The notes: generated by a model not told the origin, from the sequence alone. 64,000 bases of DNA from Psychrobacillus lasiicapitis (GCF_006861795.1 NZ_VDGH01000009.1:186001-250000); one strand, 5' to 3'; counted from the stretch's first letter, positions 15,013-23,728 are shown. Program-made: numbers and translations.

Positions 15013-15294
15013 ATGGAACAAAATCAAGATGAAATTAAGGTAGGACAAATCTTTACAGTGCTAGATGAAAACGATCAAGAGCAAGAAATGGAAGTGCTCG
15101 GGCTGTTAACTGTTGAGGAAACAGAATACGCTGCAGTAGGATTTGTAGAAGATATTCAATCTGAATCGGAAGAGGATATTGATGTATTCTTTTTCAGAGT
15201 GGAAGATGAGGAGTTATCTTTTATCGATACAGATGAAGAATTTGAAAAAGTATCTTCAGCATTTTCAAAATTAGAGGATGATACGATTTTATAA
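15013..15294 (+). CDS. DUF1292 protein, copy 2
   Basis: A 93-residue protein with the same blocks as the first copy (GQIFTVLDENDQEQEMEVLG, EYAAVGFVED, IDVFFFRV, FEKVSSAF), so the two are recent paralogues. GTGAGGAGGAGTTAAG precedes the ATG, and a strong terminator follows 0-35 bases after the stop, so it is probably monocistronic. Function unknown for the family. Confidence 0.85.
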   Translation: MEQNQDEIKVGQIFTVLDENDQEQEMEVLGLLTVEETEYAAVGFVEDIQSESEEDIDVFFFRVEDEELSFIDTDEEFEKVSSAFSKLEDDTIL

Positions 15295-15329
15295 AAAAGA
15301 AGGGCTTAACTAAAGCTCTTCTTTTTTTT
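15293..15329 (+). terminator. Rho-independent terminator
   Basis: AAAAAAGAAGGGCTT pairs with AAGCTCTTCTTTTTT, followed by T-run; it directly abuts the second DUF1292 stop codon. Confidence 0.8.
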
Positions 15330-15479
15330 ATAGGAATGTTCTCCATTCACTTGTCATAGAATCTTAAGGATTGTGCATGAGCGCCAAGAAAGGGAGAGAA
15401 TAACAATAAAATAATATCTTATTCACAATTCACTGAATATATTGTACAATTTAGAGATTACAAGTTTAGGAGGATTATT

Positions 15480-17708
15480 TTGGCGAAATTAAAGAAATTT
15501 GGAATTGTATTAGCTTCATCAGCTTTATCTTTTGGCATGTTTTCTTCTATTGCAAGTGCTTCACCCAATGAGGAGGGGCAACAAGAAAGAATCCAAATTC
15601 AAGTCGCTTCAACAGAAAATGTTTTTACGAAGAATGATTTAATTAAAAAGTTTCATGAGTTATTTCCAAAGAAGTTTGATTTTTTAACGAGTAGTGACTT
15701 TTATATGGGCGGTGCTCACATTTACCCTGATGATAATACTGTACGTTATGATTTGTCTTTCAACAAAACGATTGATGGAAAACGAGTGTATGGAAGTGTT
15801 GGTTTTGTTGGAGAAAAATTAGAGATTGAGCAATTTTACTATCAGCCAGCTCTTGAAAAAGACTCGTTATTTCCAGCAAAAGTCTCTAAAGAAGCTGCGA
15901 AGAAAATAGCGGTTGATTTTGTAGGACAATTTTTGAATGGAGAAGAATATGAGCTAGAGCCAAACTATTACAACTATTATCCTCAACAAATTTTAACAGA
16001 ACCGATTCGCTACTCCTTTTCTTTCGCACGTACAGAAAACAAAGTCTCTATCGCTGATCAAAGAATAGAAGTAACAGTGCTTGGAAACGGGGAAATCGTT
16101 AACTTTTATAAAAATCCTATTAAGTCGGAAAAAGCTACATTTGACGATGCAAAACAAATAATAGATCAACAAAAAATATTAGAAAAAGTAAAAGAGAATC
16201 TATCTGCAAGTTTGCAGTATCAGCTAAATAACGATTATCAAACTGGTGAACGCAATGTACAGCTTATCTATCAACCGACCATGAAATGGCAAGGTGTACA
16301 TGCATCTACAGGTAAATGGCTTACTTCCAATGGTTACGTAGAAGAAGTTCCTAAAACAACGAAAATCGAGAAATTAGCTGCTAATCCATTGCCTCCAAAA
16401 CAAAAGGGTATTACAGTCGAGTCCGCAAAAAAAATAGCAGAACAGTTCCTAAATCTAAAATCCGATAAAGTTAAATTGACTATTTCATCACTAGATGAGA
16501 TTGAAAATTATAACGGACAGCCTGTTATTAGTGTCCAGTATATGTATAACTATGCGAACGGTGGAACGGGCGGAAGTATAGAAATAAATAAAAATACAGG
16601 TGAAATTATTCAGTACTATGATGTTAAAAGTCACCTTCTTGAACAAATCGGAGAAAAACAGAAAACAGAAAAACCAATTTCTAAAGAAGCAGCGCTAGCT
16701 CAAGCAGTGAAATACTTAAAGGAGTGGGCTCCATCTTATCTACACAATTACGCTATGCCTGTGGATGAGCCGTTTTTTGAAAAGGGAATGAGTAATTATT
16801 ATTTCAATTTCCCGAGAGTTGTAAACGGTATTGTTGTGCAGGGAGATCAAATAGGAGTACAGATAGCAGCAGATGGTTCTTTAGGTAGCTTAAATATTAG
16901 TTTCCAAGAGGTAGAAAACTGGCCTGCGATAGATAAAGTCATTTCTGCCGAAGATGCAAAAGCAAAATTAAAAGAGGCATTAAGCCTTAAACTGAATTAT
17001 TTGAAACAAGGTATCGACGTAGACAATCATCATTATGATTTAGTGTATTCTCCAACTTTCAATGAGGATCCAATGAGTTATTTAGATGCACAAACAGGAG
17101 AATGGAAAAGTATTTATGGTGCAAACAATACAACTGTCATTTCACATCCTTGGGCTGAAGAGGAGCTCAACTATCTGATTAGCGCGAAAATATTGGATAT
17201 CAAAAACAAGAAAGATTTTAATGCAGATGCTTCTATTACAAAAGGAGAAGCGCTAAAAGTAGTGATGAATTCCATTTCTTATTTTTATTCCGGGGGTTAT
17301 TATGGGAATAGAGAAAATATGCCCCAAACATTTGATAATATAGATCCAAAGCATCCACTATATCAATCCATAGAACGGGCAGTTGAGATGGGCGTTATTA
17401 AACCTGCGAAAAGCTTTGATATGGATGCTAAAGTGACCCGAGAAGAACTAGCGGCTTGGTATATACGTGTGCTAGGACTTGAGCAAGCAGGCAAACATAG
17501 CGACATTTATAAACTAAACTTTGCGGATGCAAATAAAGTGAACAAGGAATATGCTGGATATGTAGCGCTAGCAAGTTCTTTGGGATTATTAGAGACTGAT
17601 CAAGACAAGTTTAATCCTGAACAGGAAGTGACCTACGCGGAGCTAGCAGCCTCAACGATACGCTTAGCTCATGAAATGTCCGAAAAAAGAAATGGCTTGT
17701 ATTATTAA
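15480..17708 (+). CDS. SLH-domain surface protein with YcdB/PepSY-like repeats
   Basis: A 742-residue secreted protein. The N-terminus is a signal peptide (KKFGIVLASSALSFGMFSS, cleavage after ASA at about 27). The middle part (about 50-555) contains repeated YcdB/YcdC-like modules, recognisable by recurring 'ISKEAALAQA' and 'INKNTGEIIQYYD' patterns similar to PepSY-type units. The C-terminal 180 residues hold SLH-type segments (EELNYLISAKILD, ITKGEALKVVM, TREELAAWYIRVLG, VTYAELAASTIRLA), which bind pyruvylated secondary cell-wall polymer. The start is TTG behind TAGGAGGATTATT. No catalytic motif is visible; an inhibitor or processing role is possible. It is monocistronic, with a terminator 20 bases downstream. 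Confidence 0.8.
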   Translation: MAKLKKFGIVLASSALSFGMFSSIASASPNEEGQQERIQIQVASTENVFTKNDLIKKFHELFPKKFDFLTSSDFYMGGAHIYPDDNTVRYDLSFNKTIDGKRVYGSVGFVGEKLEIEQFYYQPALEKDSLFPAKVSKEAAKKIAVDFVGQFLNGEEYELEPNYYNYYPQQILTEPIRYSFSFARTENKVSIADQRIEVTVLGNGEIVNFYKNPIKSEKATFDDAKQIIDQQKILEKVKENLSASLQYQLNNDYQTGERNVQLIYQPTMKWQGVHASTGKWLTSNGYVEEVPKTTKIEKLAANPLPPKQKGITVESAKKIAEQFLNLKSDKVKLTISSLDEIENYNGQPVISVQYMYNYANGGTGGSIEINKNTGEIIQYYDVKSHLLEQIGEKQKTEKPISKEAALAQAVKYLKEWAPSYLHNYAMPVDEPFFEKGMSNYYFNFPRVVNGIVVQGDQIGVQIAADGSLGSLNISFQEVENWPAIDKVISAEDAKAKLKEALSLKLNYLKQGIDVDNHHYDLVYSPTFNEDPMSYLDAQTGEWKSIYGANNTTVISHPWAEEELNYLISAKILDIKNKKDFNADASITKGEALKVVMNSISYFYSGGYYGNRENMPQTFDNIDPKHPLYQSIERAVEMGVIKPAKSFDMDAKVTREELAAWYIRVLGLEQAGKHSDIYKLNFADANKVNKEYAGYVALASSLGLLETDQDKFNPEQEVTYAELAASTIRLAHEMSEKRNGLYY

Positions 17709-17729
17709 CAAATAGGTTCAATTTTGAAA

Positions 17730-17770
17730 GGCTTCTGCCGTGTTTTATTTATACGGTAGAAGTTTTCTTT
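17730..17770 (+). terminator. Rho-independent terminator
   Basis: CTTCTGCCGT (17732-17741) pairs with ACGGTAGAAG (17753-17762), followed by TTTTCTTTT; it ends the SLH-protein gene. Confidence 0.75.
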
Positions 17771-17774
17771 TGCA

Positions 17775-18004
17775 TGCCTATGGTGTAATTTTTATCGTTT
17801 TAGGCGTGCTAATTCTAAATTATCGGAAGAACAAAAAAGGAAAATATATGCAGACCAATGGGGATAGCGATAGCTGTGAGTGTATTTGGGATTGGAATGA
17901 TATTATAGCCGATACTAACTTCAAGTAGCGGATTAGTGGGATTGGGAGTACGTTTTGTGATTGTCGGCTTGATTTTAGTGTTGGTTGACTATTTAGAGGA
18001 ATAA
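17775..18004 (+). pseudogene. Decayed small membrane protein
   Basis: Three hydrophobic segments can be read: GVIFIVLGVLIL in one frame, then GIAIAVSVFGIGMIL and GLGVRFVIVGLILVLVDYL in another, the last two separated by a single TAG codon and ending at a normal TAA. One frameshift (near 17830) plus one nonsense codon would restore a three-helix protein of about 75-80 residues. No ribosome binding site is obvious. I could not assign a family. Confidence 0.45.
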
Positions 18005-18121
18005 TACATAATTTGATAGTTATATTGAGTTATAGATATTGAAAGAAAGAGTGAGTTGATGAAGCTCAGCTCATAGTGTAAGATGGATTTTATGGATAAA
18101 AATACATCGAAGGTGAGTTAT

Positions 18122-18766
18122 ATGCAATATCATGGAAGAATATTTTCAATTGCTGTAGTTATACTTTTTAATATAATTCGTTATTATTACTATCATCAAT
18201 ATTTAGAGTTACCTTTTAGATGGAACTTTTTTTTATTAACTTTTATTTTTTTGACGATAGCTTGGTGGTGTGGTAAACAATTCGATTATGCAAAATATTA
18301 TTCTGAAAGAGATCCATTAACTAATACATATAATCGGCGAACATTAGAACGAAATTTCAATAAAATCTCAAAAAAATTTGTTGGAGAAGGATATTCTTTA
18401 GGGGTTATTATGTTGGATCTTAATAATTTTAAAGAAGTAAATGATCAATACGGTCATCAAAAAGGTGATGAATTACTGATCCTAATTGCATCTAAATTAA
18501 CTAATTTTGTAAAGAAAAATGATTTAGTTGCAAGGTGGGGAGGCGATGAATTTGTTATTTTAGTATCCAATATAACAGAAGAATTCGGTACCGATTATAC
18601 ACAGAACTTATTAAAAAATATAAAAGAACATAATCCCAGTGAGTTTACTTCTATAGGAGCTTCTATTGGATATGCAGTTTACCCAAGGGATGGAGATAAT
18701 TTGCAAAAATTAATTCAAATAGCAGATAGTGGAATGTATAAAGAAAAACGATATAGTGTTAAATAA
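18122..18766 (+). CDS. Membrane-bound diguanylate cyclase (GGDEF)
   Basis: The protein has two N-terminal membrane helices (about residues 6-25 and 35-50) and a GGDEF domain with DPLTNTYNRR at its entry, the metal/substrate segment MLDLNNFKEVNDQYGH and an intact WGGDEF active-site loop, so it should make cyclic di-GMP from two GTP. I see no RxxD inhibitory site immediately before GGDEF. The ATG chosen follows GAAGGTGAGTTAT; an in-frame ATG 13 codons upstream (18083) is possible but lacks a good ribosome binding site. It appears monocistronic. No sensor domain beyond the two helices is present. Confidence 0.85.
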   Translation: MQYHGRIFSIAVVILFNIIRYYYYHQYLELPFRWNFFLLTFIFLTIAWWCGKQFDYAKYYSERDPLTNTYNRRTLERNFNKISKKFVGEGYSLGVIMLDLNNFKEVNDQYGHQKGDELLILIASKLTNFVKKNDLVARWGGDEFVILVSNITEEFGTDYTQNLLKNIKEHNPSEFTSIGASIGYAVYPRDGDNLQKLIQIADSGMYKEKRYSVK

Positions 18767-18832
18767 GTTTATCGTGGATTTCTTCTATAAATCAGAACTA
18801 AGTTTGCTTGAGTTTATAGAAAAGAGTAAAGA

Positions 18833-18868
18833 AAAGCAACGATGCATAAATAGGTATCGTTGCTTTAT
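18833..18868. terminator. Hairpin after the GGDEF gene
   Basis: AAAGCAACGAT pairs perfectly with ATCGTTGCTTT; the following tract is only moderately T-rich. It separates the GGDEF gene from a minus-strand remnant. Confidence 0.55.
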
Positions 18869-18871
18869 ACT

Positions 18872-19002
18872 TTACTGAGAATTGGCTTCATATTCCCCTT
18901 CACCATCAACTGCTACTAACACGAATGAATTGTATCGCTCTGAAATAGGTAGCGGAACTTTGGCATATACTTGACCTTTTACTGGATATTGTGGAAAAGC
19001 AG
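18872..19002 (-). pseudogene. C-terminal fragment of a lost gene
   Basis: On the minus strand a 40-residue frame reads QYPVKGQVYAKVPLPISE... to EYEANSQ and a stop, with protein-like composition. An in-frame stop precedes it, and there is no start codon or ribosome binding site. It looks like the remaining tail of a deleted gene. I do not recognise the family. Confidence 0.4.
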
Positions 19003-19077
19003 ATTAGTATACATTTTACATAGGTGAAGGTACTCTAGGTATAGAATGTACATATCTTTTTAAAAGGAGAGAAAAAA

Positions 19078-19794
19078 ATGCAAGTTATTAATGGTAAAAC
19101 CGCTCTAATCACAGGAGCTGGTCGGGGAATAGGAAAAGCAACAGCAATCGCATTTGCAAAAGAAGGTATTCACGTTGGGTTGCTTGCTCGTACAATTGAA
19201 AACTTAGAACAAGTAGCAACCGAATTAAAAGATTTCGGAGTAAAGGTTTCCATTGCAACCGCAGATGTTGCTGACATAGATTCTGTTAACCAAGCAGTAG
19301 AGAAGATAAAAGCTGATCTTGGTTCAATAGACATTTTAGTAAATAGCGCAGGCATTAGTAAATTTGGTAATTTCCTTGATCTAGATCCAGCTGAATGGAT
19401 GAAAATAATTCAAGTAAATGTAATGGGGACTTACTACGTAACACGAGCAGTATTACCTGAAATGATTGAAAGAAAAACAGGCGACATTATTAATATCTCA
19501 TCCACTGCAGGACAAAAAGGTGCACCAGTAACAAGCGCTTATAGTGCATCAAAAGCAGCTGTTATCGCATTAAGTGAATCATTAATGCTAGAAGTAAGAA
19601 AACATAACATACGTGTCGTTACACTAACACCAAGCACAGTCGCTACGGATATGGCAGTCGAGTTAAACTTAACTGATGGCAATCCTGAAAAAGTAATGCA
19701 ACCAGAAGATCTTGCAGAATTTATGGTTGCTCAGCTCAAGATGAATCCGAGAATCTTGCTTAAATCTGCGGGATTGTGGTCGACAAATCCATAA
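19078..19794 (+). CDS. Short-chain dehydrogenase, 3-oxoacyl-ACP reductase-like
   Basis: A 238-residue classical SDR: cofactor motif TGAGRGIG (about residues 12-19), NSAG, ISSTAG with the catalytic Ser, and YSASKAA with Tyr and Lys. Length and motifs match FabG-like 3-ketoacyl reductases, but the gene stands alone with its own terminator and is not in a fab operon, so the substrate is open. AAAAGGAGAGAAAAA precedes the ATG. It is distinct from the phaB gene in this window, which has the same fold. NADPH use is likely from the family but not proven here. Confidence 0.85.
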   Translation: MQVINGKTALITGAGRGIGKATAIAFAKEGIHVGLLARTIENLEQVATELKDFGVKVSIATADVADIDSVNQAVEKIKADLGSIDILVNSAGISKFGNFLDLDPAEWMKIIQVNVMGTYYVTRAVLPEMIERKTGDIINISSTAGQKGAPVTSAYSASKAAVIALSESLMLEVRKHNIRVVTLTPSTVATDMAVELNLTDGNPEKVMQPEDLAEFMVAQLKMNPRILLKSAGLWSTNP

Positions 19795-19798
19795 ATAT

Positions 19799-19838
19799 TA
19801 AAAGAGAACAGCATAAATCATGCTTTTCTCTTTTTTGT
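19799..19838 (+). terminator. Rho-independent terminator
   Basis: AAAAGAGAACAGCAT pairs with ATGCTTTTCTCTTTT with one internal mismatch, followed by T-run; it ends the SDR gene. Confidence 0.75.
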
Positions 19839-19889
19839 ATAATCCATTTTTTCAAGGAGAGACTAACTTAAAAGAAAGGATGGGTAATC

Positions 19890-20033
19890 ATGAAAGATAA
19901 TAAATTTGCGGATCTTGATCGTGAGCAGTTGGAAGAAATTAACGAGTTAGAAGATAGACTTGGGATTACACTTGTTGCTTATGAAATTTCCACAACCTTT
20001 GATAGTACATCCAGTGAAATTTCTTCCACATAA
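19890..20033 (+). CDS. Small acidic hypothetical protein (47 aa)
   Basis: A 47-residue frame with REQLEEINELEDRLGITLVAYE, a pattern I associate with small uncharacterised Bacillaceae proteins ('ELE..LG.TL.AYE'), and a Ser/Thr-rich tail. AAAGAAAGGATGGGTAATC precedes the ATG. A 10-bp inverted repeat (20054-20084) follows and may be its terminator. The function is unknown. Confidence 0.5.
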   Translation: MKDNKFADLDREQLEEINELEDRLGITLVAYEISTTFDSTSSEISST

Positions 20034-20053
20034 AAATATTATACAAATTGAGT

Positions 20054-20084
20054 TGTCTCATAGTTAGTCAATTGACTATGAGAC
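20054..20084. repeat. Inverted repeat, possible terminator
   Basis: GTCTCATAGT and ACTATGAGAC flank a 11-base loop; no T-run follows. The rest of the gap up to 20,318 shows only AT-rich sequence. Confidence 0.45.
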
Positions 20085-20318
20085 AGGCTTATGGGATGCT
20101 TTTACAACTAAACTTGTGTAAGCATTACAATGTCGCTATACAAGATCATCCAAAGTTGTTTCTAACAAAGATGGAATAGTCAATACAACTAACTAATATA
20201 AATATTGATATAAAAATATATTGACACATGAGTCTTCTGAATATATATTATTTTTATACCAATTTTCTGAATAAAAGAGCATTTTCTTTTTTTTACCCAA
20301 ACTTGTACCTACAACCTG

Positions 20319-20347
20319 TTGACTGGTCGTGTTCGATAAAATATTGT
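20319..20347 (+). promoter_or_regulatory. Promoter upstream of the LacI-type regulator
   Basis: TTGACT and TATTGT are 17 bases apart. A second possible pair, TTGGAA-N16-TATAAA at 20358-20385, lies closer to the gene. ATTGTACTA and TAGTACAAT (about 20343-20377) form an inverted repeat between the two and could be an operator. Confidence 0.5.
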
Positions 20348-20386
20348 ACTAGACTACTTGGAACCATGTAGTACAATTATATAAAT

Positions 20387-20400
20387 TGAAAACGGTTGCA
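20387..20400. promoter_or_regulatory. cre/LacI-type operator
   Basis: TGAAAACGGTTGCA matches the Bacillus catabolite-responsive element / LacI-family operator pattern (TGWNANCGNTNWCA) with one deviation. It lies between the promoter and the ribosome binding site of the LacI-family gene, where a repressor would block it. Confidence 0.6.
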
Positions 20401-20418
20401 AGGGAAAGAGGTAGAAAA

Positions 20419-21441
20419 ATGGTTACATTAAAAGATATTGCAGAACATGTTGGAGTCTCAATTACGACAGTTTCTCGCGTTATTAAAAATGATTCTTCAA
20501 GGAATGTAAATCCTGAAACAAAGAAAAAAGTCTGGCAGGCGGTAAGAGAGTTGGGTTATACACCAAATGAATACGCAAGACATCTTGTCGCATCTTCCGT
20601 ACAAGAGAAGAAACAGACCAAGAGAATAGCATGGCTTGCTAGCCCGCGTTTAGCAGAGTCTAATCCGTACTTTTCAAAAATCTATTCAGGCATTAGTGAA
20701 ACATTAAATAATGCAGGCTACACGCTACTGCTATTAAGTAATGAGGATTTGGAAGATGAAGCCTTTTTCCATCAGATGATTAGGGAAAAGGAAGTCGATG
20801 GGGTATTGCTGATTGATAAAGTCGATGAAAAAATACTTCTTGAGATCAAGGATATGATACCCGTTGTAGGAGTTGACTTTAACTATAGTGACCATGCAAT
20901 CTCTACAGTAGATTATGACAGAGAAGAAGCTGCGTACAAAGCTATAGAACATTTAGTTTCAAAAGGACATCGTCAGATTGGTTTCATCGGCGGTGGTATC
21001 GACATTGAAATGACAAATGAAAAACGATTCAAAGGTTTTAAGAAAGCGATGAATGAGTTCGGAATAACTGTAGAAGAAAATTGGATCATTAATTCTAATT
21101 GGTGTTTGGAACAAAGCTACAAATCAACAAAGGATTTATTGAATCTTCCTCAAAGTAATCGTCCAACTGCTATTTTATGTGCTGGAGATTTACTAGCGAT
21201 AGCGGCAATGCGTGCTGCACACGAACTAGGTCTAATAATCCCTGAGGATATTGCTTTTATTGGTATTGATAACAATGAAATGGCTCAATATGTCGTTCCA
21301 TCATTAACAACTATATCGATACCTCAATATGAAATGGGAGTAATTGCAGCAAAAGCGTTGATTAATCAAATAGAAGATAATGTGAATATAGCTTTAAAAA
21401 CCTTATTACCGTTTGAATTATTAGTACGTCAATCAACGTAA
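20419..21441 (+). CDS. LacI-family transcriptional regulator of the sugar cluster
   Basis: A 340-residue LacI/GalR regulator: helix-turn-helix VTLKDIAEHVGVSITTVSRV at the N-terminus, hinge ending near residue 60, and a periplasmic-binding-like sensor domain with FIGGG, GDLLAIAAMRAAHELG and IGIDNNEMAQYV. The ATG after AAAGAGGTAGAAAA is used, as it sits right at the start of the HTH. It is the first gene of a long plus-strand sugar cluster, and LacI-type operators lie before itself and before the next gene, so it probably represses both. The effector is unknown but is likely a sugar imported by the cluster. Confidence 0.88.
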   Translation: MVTLKDIAEHVGVSITTVSRVIKNDSSRNVNPETKKKVWQAVRELGYTPNEYARHLVASSVQEKKQTKRIAWLASPRLAESNPYFSKIYSGISETLNNAGYTLLLLSNEDLEDEAFFHQMIREKEVDGVLLIDKVDEKILLEIKDMIPVVGVDFNYSDHAISTVDYDREEAAYKAIEHLVSKGHRQIGFIGGGIDIEMTNEKRFKGFKKAMNEFGITVEENWIINSNWCLEQSYKSTKDLLNLPQSNRPTAILCAGDLLAIAAMRAAHELGLIIPEDIAFIGIDNNEMAQYVVPSLTTISIPQYEMGVIAAKALINQIEDNVNIALKTLLPFELLVRQST

Positions 21442-21471
21442 AACTACAGATTAGTTTTGTTAACCCATTAA

Positions 21472-21485
21472 GGAAAACGTTTTCC
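21472..21485. promoter_or_regulatory. Perfect LacI-type palindromic operator
   Basis: GGAAAACGTTTTCC is a perfect 14-bp palindrome of the LacI-family operator type, 50 bases upstream of the Gfo/Idh/MocA gene. It is the likely control point of the sugar operon. Confidence 0.7.
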
Positions 21486-21534
21486 GGTATTTTGGATACT
21501 TTTTCCCAAATAAAAATATAGATGAGGTGTAGGA

Positions 21535-22686
21535 ATGAGAAAAGTAAGAATTGGGATTATAGGAGCAGGTTTACGAGGCGGACTTGCTCATTACTGGCAC
21601 AAGCCAGATGGAGAATCGGAAGTTGTTGCGCTAGCAGATATTTCCCAGGAACGATTGGATAAGTTTCAGGAAAAGTTTGATACTCCATTGTTTTTGACTA
21701 AGGACTACAAAGAATTATTGAAACGCGATGATATTGATGCAATTGCGGTATTGTCTCCCGATTATTTACATGAAGAACATGTAACTGCTGCTCTGGAGGC
21801 TGGTAAACATGTCTATTCTGAAAAACCACTTGCTATTACGGTCGAAGGATGTGACCGAATCATTGACACTTGGCAGAGATCAGGAAAACATTTGATGGTT
21901 GGTTTTAATATGCGTTATATGAGCATGTACCAAACGATGAAAGAACTCATTGACTCAGGGGCTATTGGAGAATTGAAAGCCATTTGGGTTCGCCATTTCG
22001 TCGGCTTTGGTGGTTATTTCTACTACCACGATTGGCATGGAAAATCGGCAAATACAACTTCACTTCTATTACAAAAAGGTTCCCACGATCTGGATGTAAT
22101 TCACTGGATCTCTGGTAAGTATGCGACGAAGGTGTCTGCATTCGGTGGTCTTGATTATTATGGTGGGGACAAGCCAAACAATTTAACATGTCCGGAATGT
22201 GACCTTAAAAATACTTGTCCTGAGTATGTGCCACATACCTTTACGGAATGTGCATTTAGAGAAGAAATCGACGTTGAAGACAATAATATGCTCATTATGG
22301 AGCTAGAAGGAGGTATTAAGGCATCTTATCTTCAATGTCATTTTACTCCAGATTATTCGCGTAACTATACGTTCATCGGGACAGAGGGCCGTATAGAGAA
22401 TGACGACGTCAACGGGAAAATTTATTTGAAAACGCGTAAAACAAATACATGGAAAGAGCTTAGTGATGTTACTTACGAGATGAAACCGGAAGAAGGTAGT
22501 CATGGCGGAGCAGATCCAAAAATTACGCAAGACTTTGTTGAGCTAATTTTGTATGATAAGCAACCTCTTACAACTCCATTTGCTGGGAGAATGAGCGTAG
22601 CGGTTGGATGTGCAGCAACAGAATCTATACGTGCTGGTGGTAAAGTTGTTCATATTTCTCAAGAATCTAATATTGTTCACAATTAA
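21535..22686 (+). CDS. Gfo/Idh/MocA-family oxidoreductase-like protein
   Basis: A 383-residue protein with an N-terminal NAD(P)-binding Rossmann domain (IGIIGAGLRGG), the family's EKPLA motif with the catalytic Lys (about residue 98), and the C-terminal Gfo/Idh domain. The substrate region has HDWHGK and KGSHDLDVIHW. An unusual insertion holds CPECDLKNTCPEY plus a further Cys nearby, which looks able to bind metal. It heads the transport/catabolic operon behind a perfect LacI operator. Roles known in this superfamily include sugar dehydrogenation and NAD-dependent glycoside hydrolysis (GH109, GH4-like mechanisms); which applies is open. Confidence 0.85.
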   Translation: MRKVRIGIIGAGLRGGLAHYWHKPDGESEVVALADISQERLDKFQEKFDTPLFLTKDYKELLKRDDIDAIAVLSPDYLHEEHVTAALEAGKHVYSEKPLAITVEGCDRIIDTWQRSGKHLMVGFNMRYMSMYQTMKELIDSGAIGELKAIWVRHFVGFGGYFYYHDWHGKSANTTSLLLQKGSHDLDVIHWISGKYATKVSAFGGLDYYGGDKPNNLTCPECDLKNTCPEYVPHTFTECAFREEIDVEDNNMLIMELEGGIKASYLQCHFTPDYSRNYTFIGTEGRIENDDVNGKIYLKTRKTNTWKELSDVTYEMKPEEGSHGGADPKITQDFVELILYDKQPLTTPFAGRMSVAVGCAATESIRAGGKVVHISQESNIVHN

Positions 22687-22714
22687 GTAGGTTTGTAAGA
22701 AAAGGGGTGTGATT

Positions 22715-23716
22715 GTGACAAATTTAAGTGAAGATGTAGGTTATGTTAAAAAAATAGAAGAAAATGAAAAAAGGAAGTCTTTGAAAAAACACCAGAAGGA
22801 AAAGAAGAATGTATTAGTCGACTGGAAAAAAGCTTTTCGAAAAAATTGGGAACTATACGTATTACTTACACCAGTCATTTTATACTTTCTAATTTTTCAC
22901 TACTTTCCTCTCTATGGATTGCAAATTGCATTTAAAGATTTCATCGCAACAAAAGGGATTACAGGAAGCCCGTGGGTAGGTTTTAAACATTTTGAGCGTT
23001 TCTTTGATAGTTATTATTTTTGGAGACTTATTAAAAATACTTTAGGGATAGGTATTTTCACATTAGTAGTTTCTTTTCCAATTCCAATTATACTAGCGCT
23101 TATGCTCAATGAAATTAAAAGCTTGCGTTATAAAAAATTCGTGCAGACAGTTATATACGCACCGCATTTCTTATCGACAGTCGTTGTTGTTGGAATGCTA
23201 CTGCTGTTCTTAAAAACAGATGGACTGGTCAATCAAATAATTCAACTTTTCGGAGGGACACCTATTAGCTTTATAACAGAACCAGCTTGGTTTAAGAGCT
23301 TGTATGTGTTTTCAGATGTTTGGCAAACGATGGGATGGAGTTCTATTATTTATATTGCTGCACTTGCAGCGGTTGACCCAGCGCAACATGAAGCTGCAAT
23401 GATAGATGGAGCGTCAAAATTTCAACGAATTATTCATATCAATATCCCGGCAATCATGCCTACTATCGTAATTCTTTTCATTTTGAATGCTGGATCTGTC
23501 ATGGCAGTGGGTTTTGAAAAAGTCTTTCTTATGCAAAACGATCTAAATATGTCGACGTCAGACGTTATTTCAACATTCGTTTATCGAAGTGGAATTTTAG
23601 AAGCACAGTACAGTTTCTCGGCTGCAGTGGGACTTTTCAACTCGCTTATTAACTTCATTATGCTTATTATGGTAAACCAGATTGCGAAAAAAGTGAATGA
23701 GACAAGTCTATGGTAA
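22715..23716 (+). CDS. ABC sugar transporter permease (LplB type)
   Basis: A 333-residue permease of the CUT1/LplB group: a charged N-terminal tail of about 45 residues, then six membrane helices, with the ABC-coupling EAA loop at EAAMIDGASKFQRIIHINIP. The GTG at 22715 is preferred because AAAGGGG lies eight bases upstream; a GTG two codons earlier is too close. It forms an importer with the second permease and the lipoprotein that follow. No ATPase is encoded in the operon, which points to the MsmX-like protein at the end of the cluster. Confidence 0.88.
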   Translation: MTNLSEDVGYVKKIEENEKRKSLKKHQKEKKNVLVDWKKAFRKNWELYVLLTPVILYFLIFHYFPLYGLQIAFKDFIATKGITGSPWVGFKHFERFFDSYYFWRLIKNTLGIGIFTLVVSFPIPIILALMLNEIKSLRYKKFVQTVIYAPHFLSTVVVVGMLLLFLKTDGLVNQIIQLFGGTPISFITEPAWFKSLYVFSDVWQTMGWSSIIYIAALAAVDPAQHEAAMIDGASKFQRIIHINIPAIMPTIVILFILNAGSVMAVGFEKVFLMQNDLNMSTSDVISTFVYRSGILEAQYSFSAAVGLFNSLINFIMLIMVNQIAKKVNETSLW

Positions 23717-23728
23717 GGGGTGGCTAGA

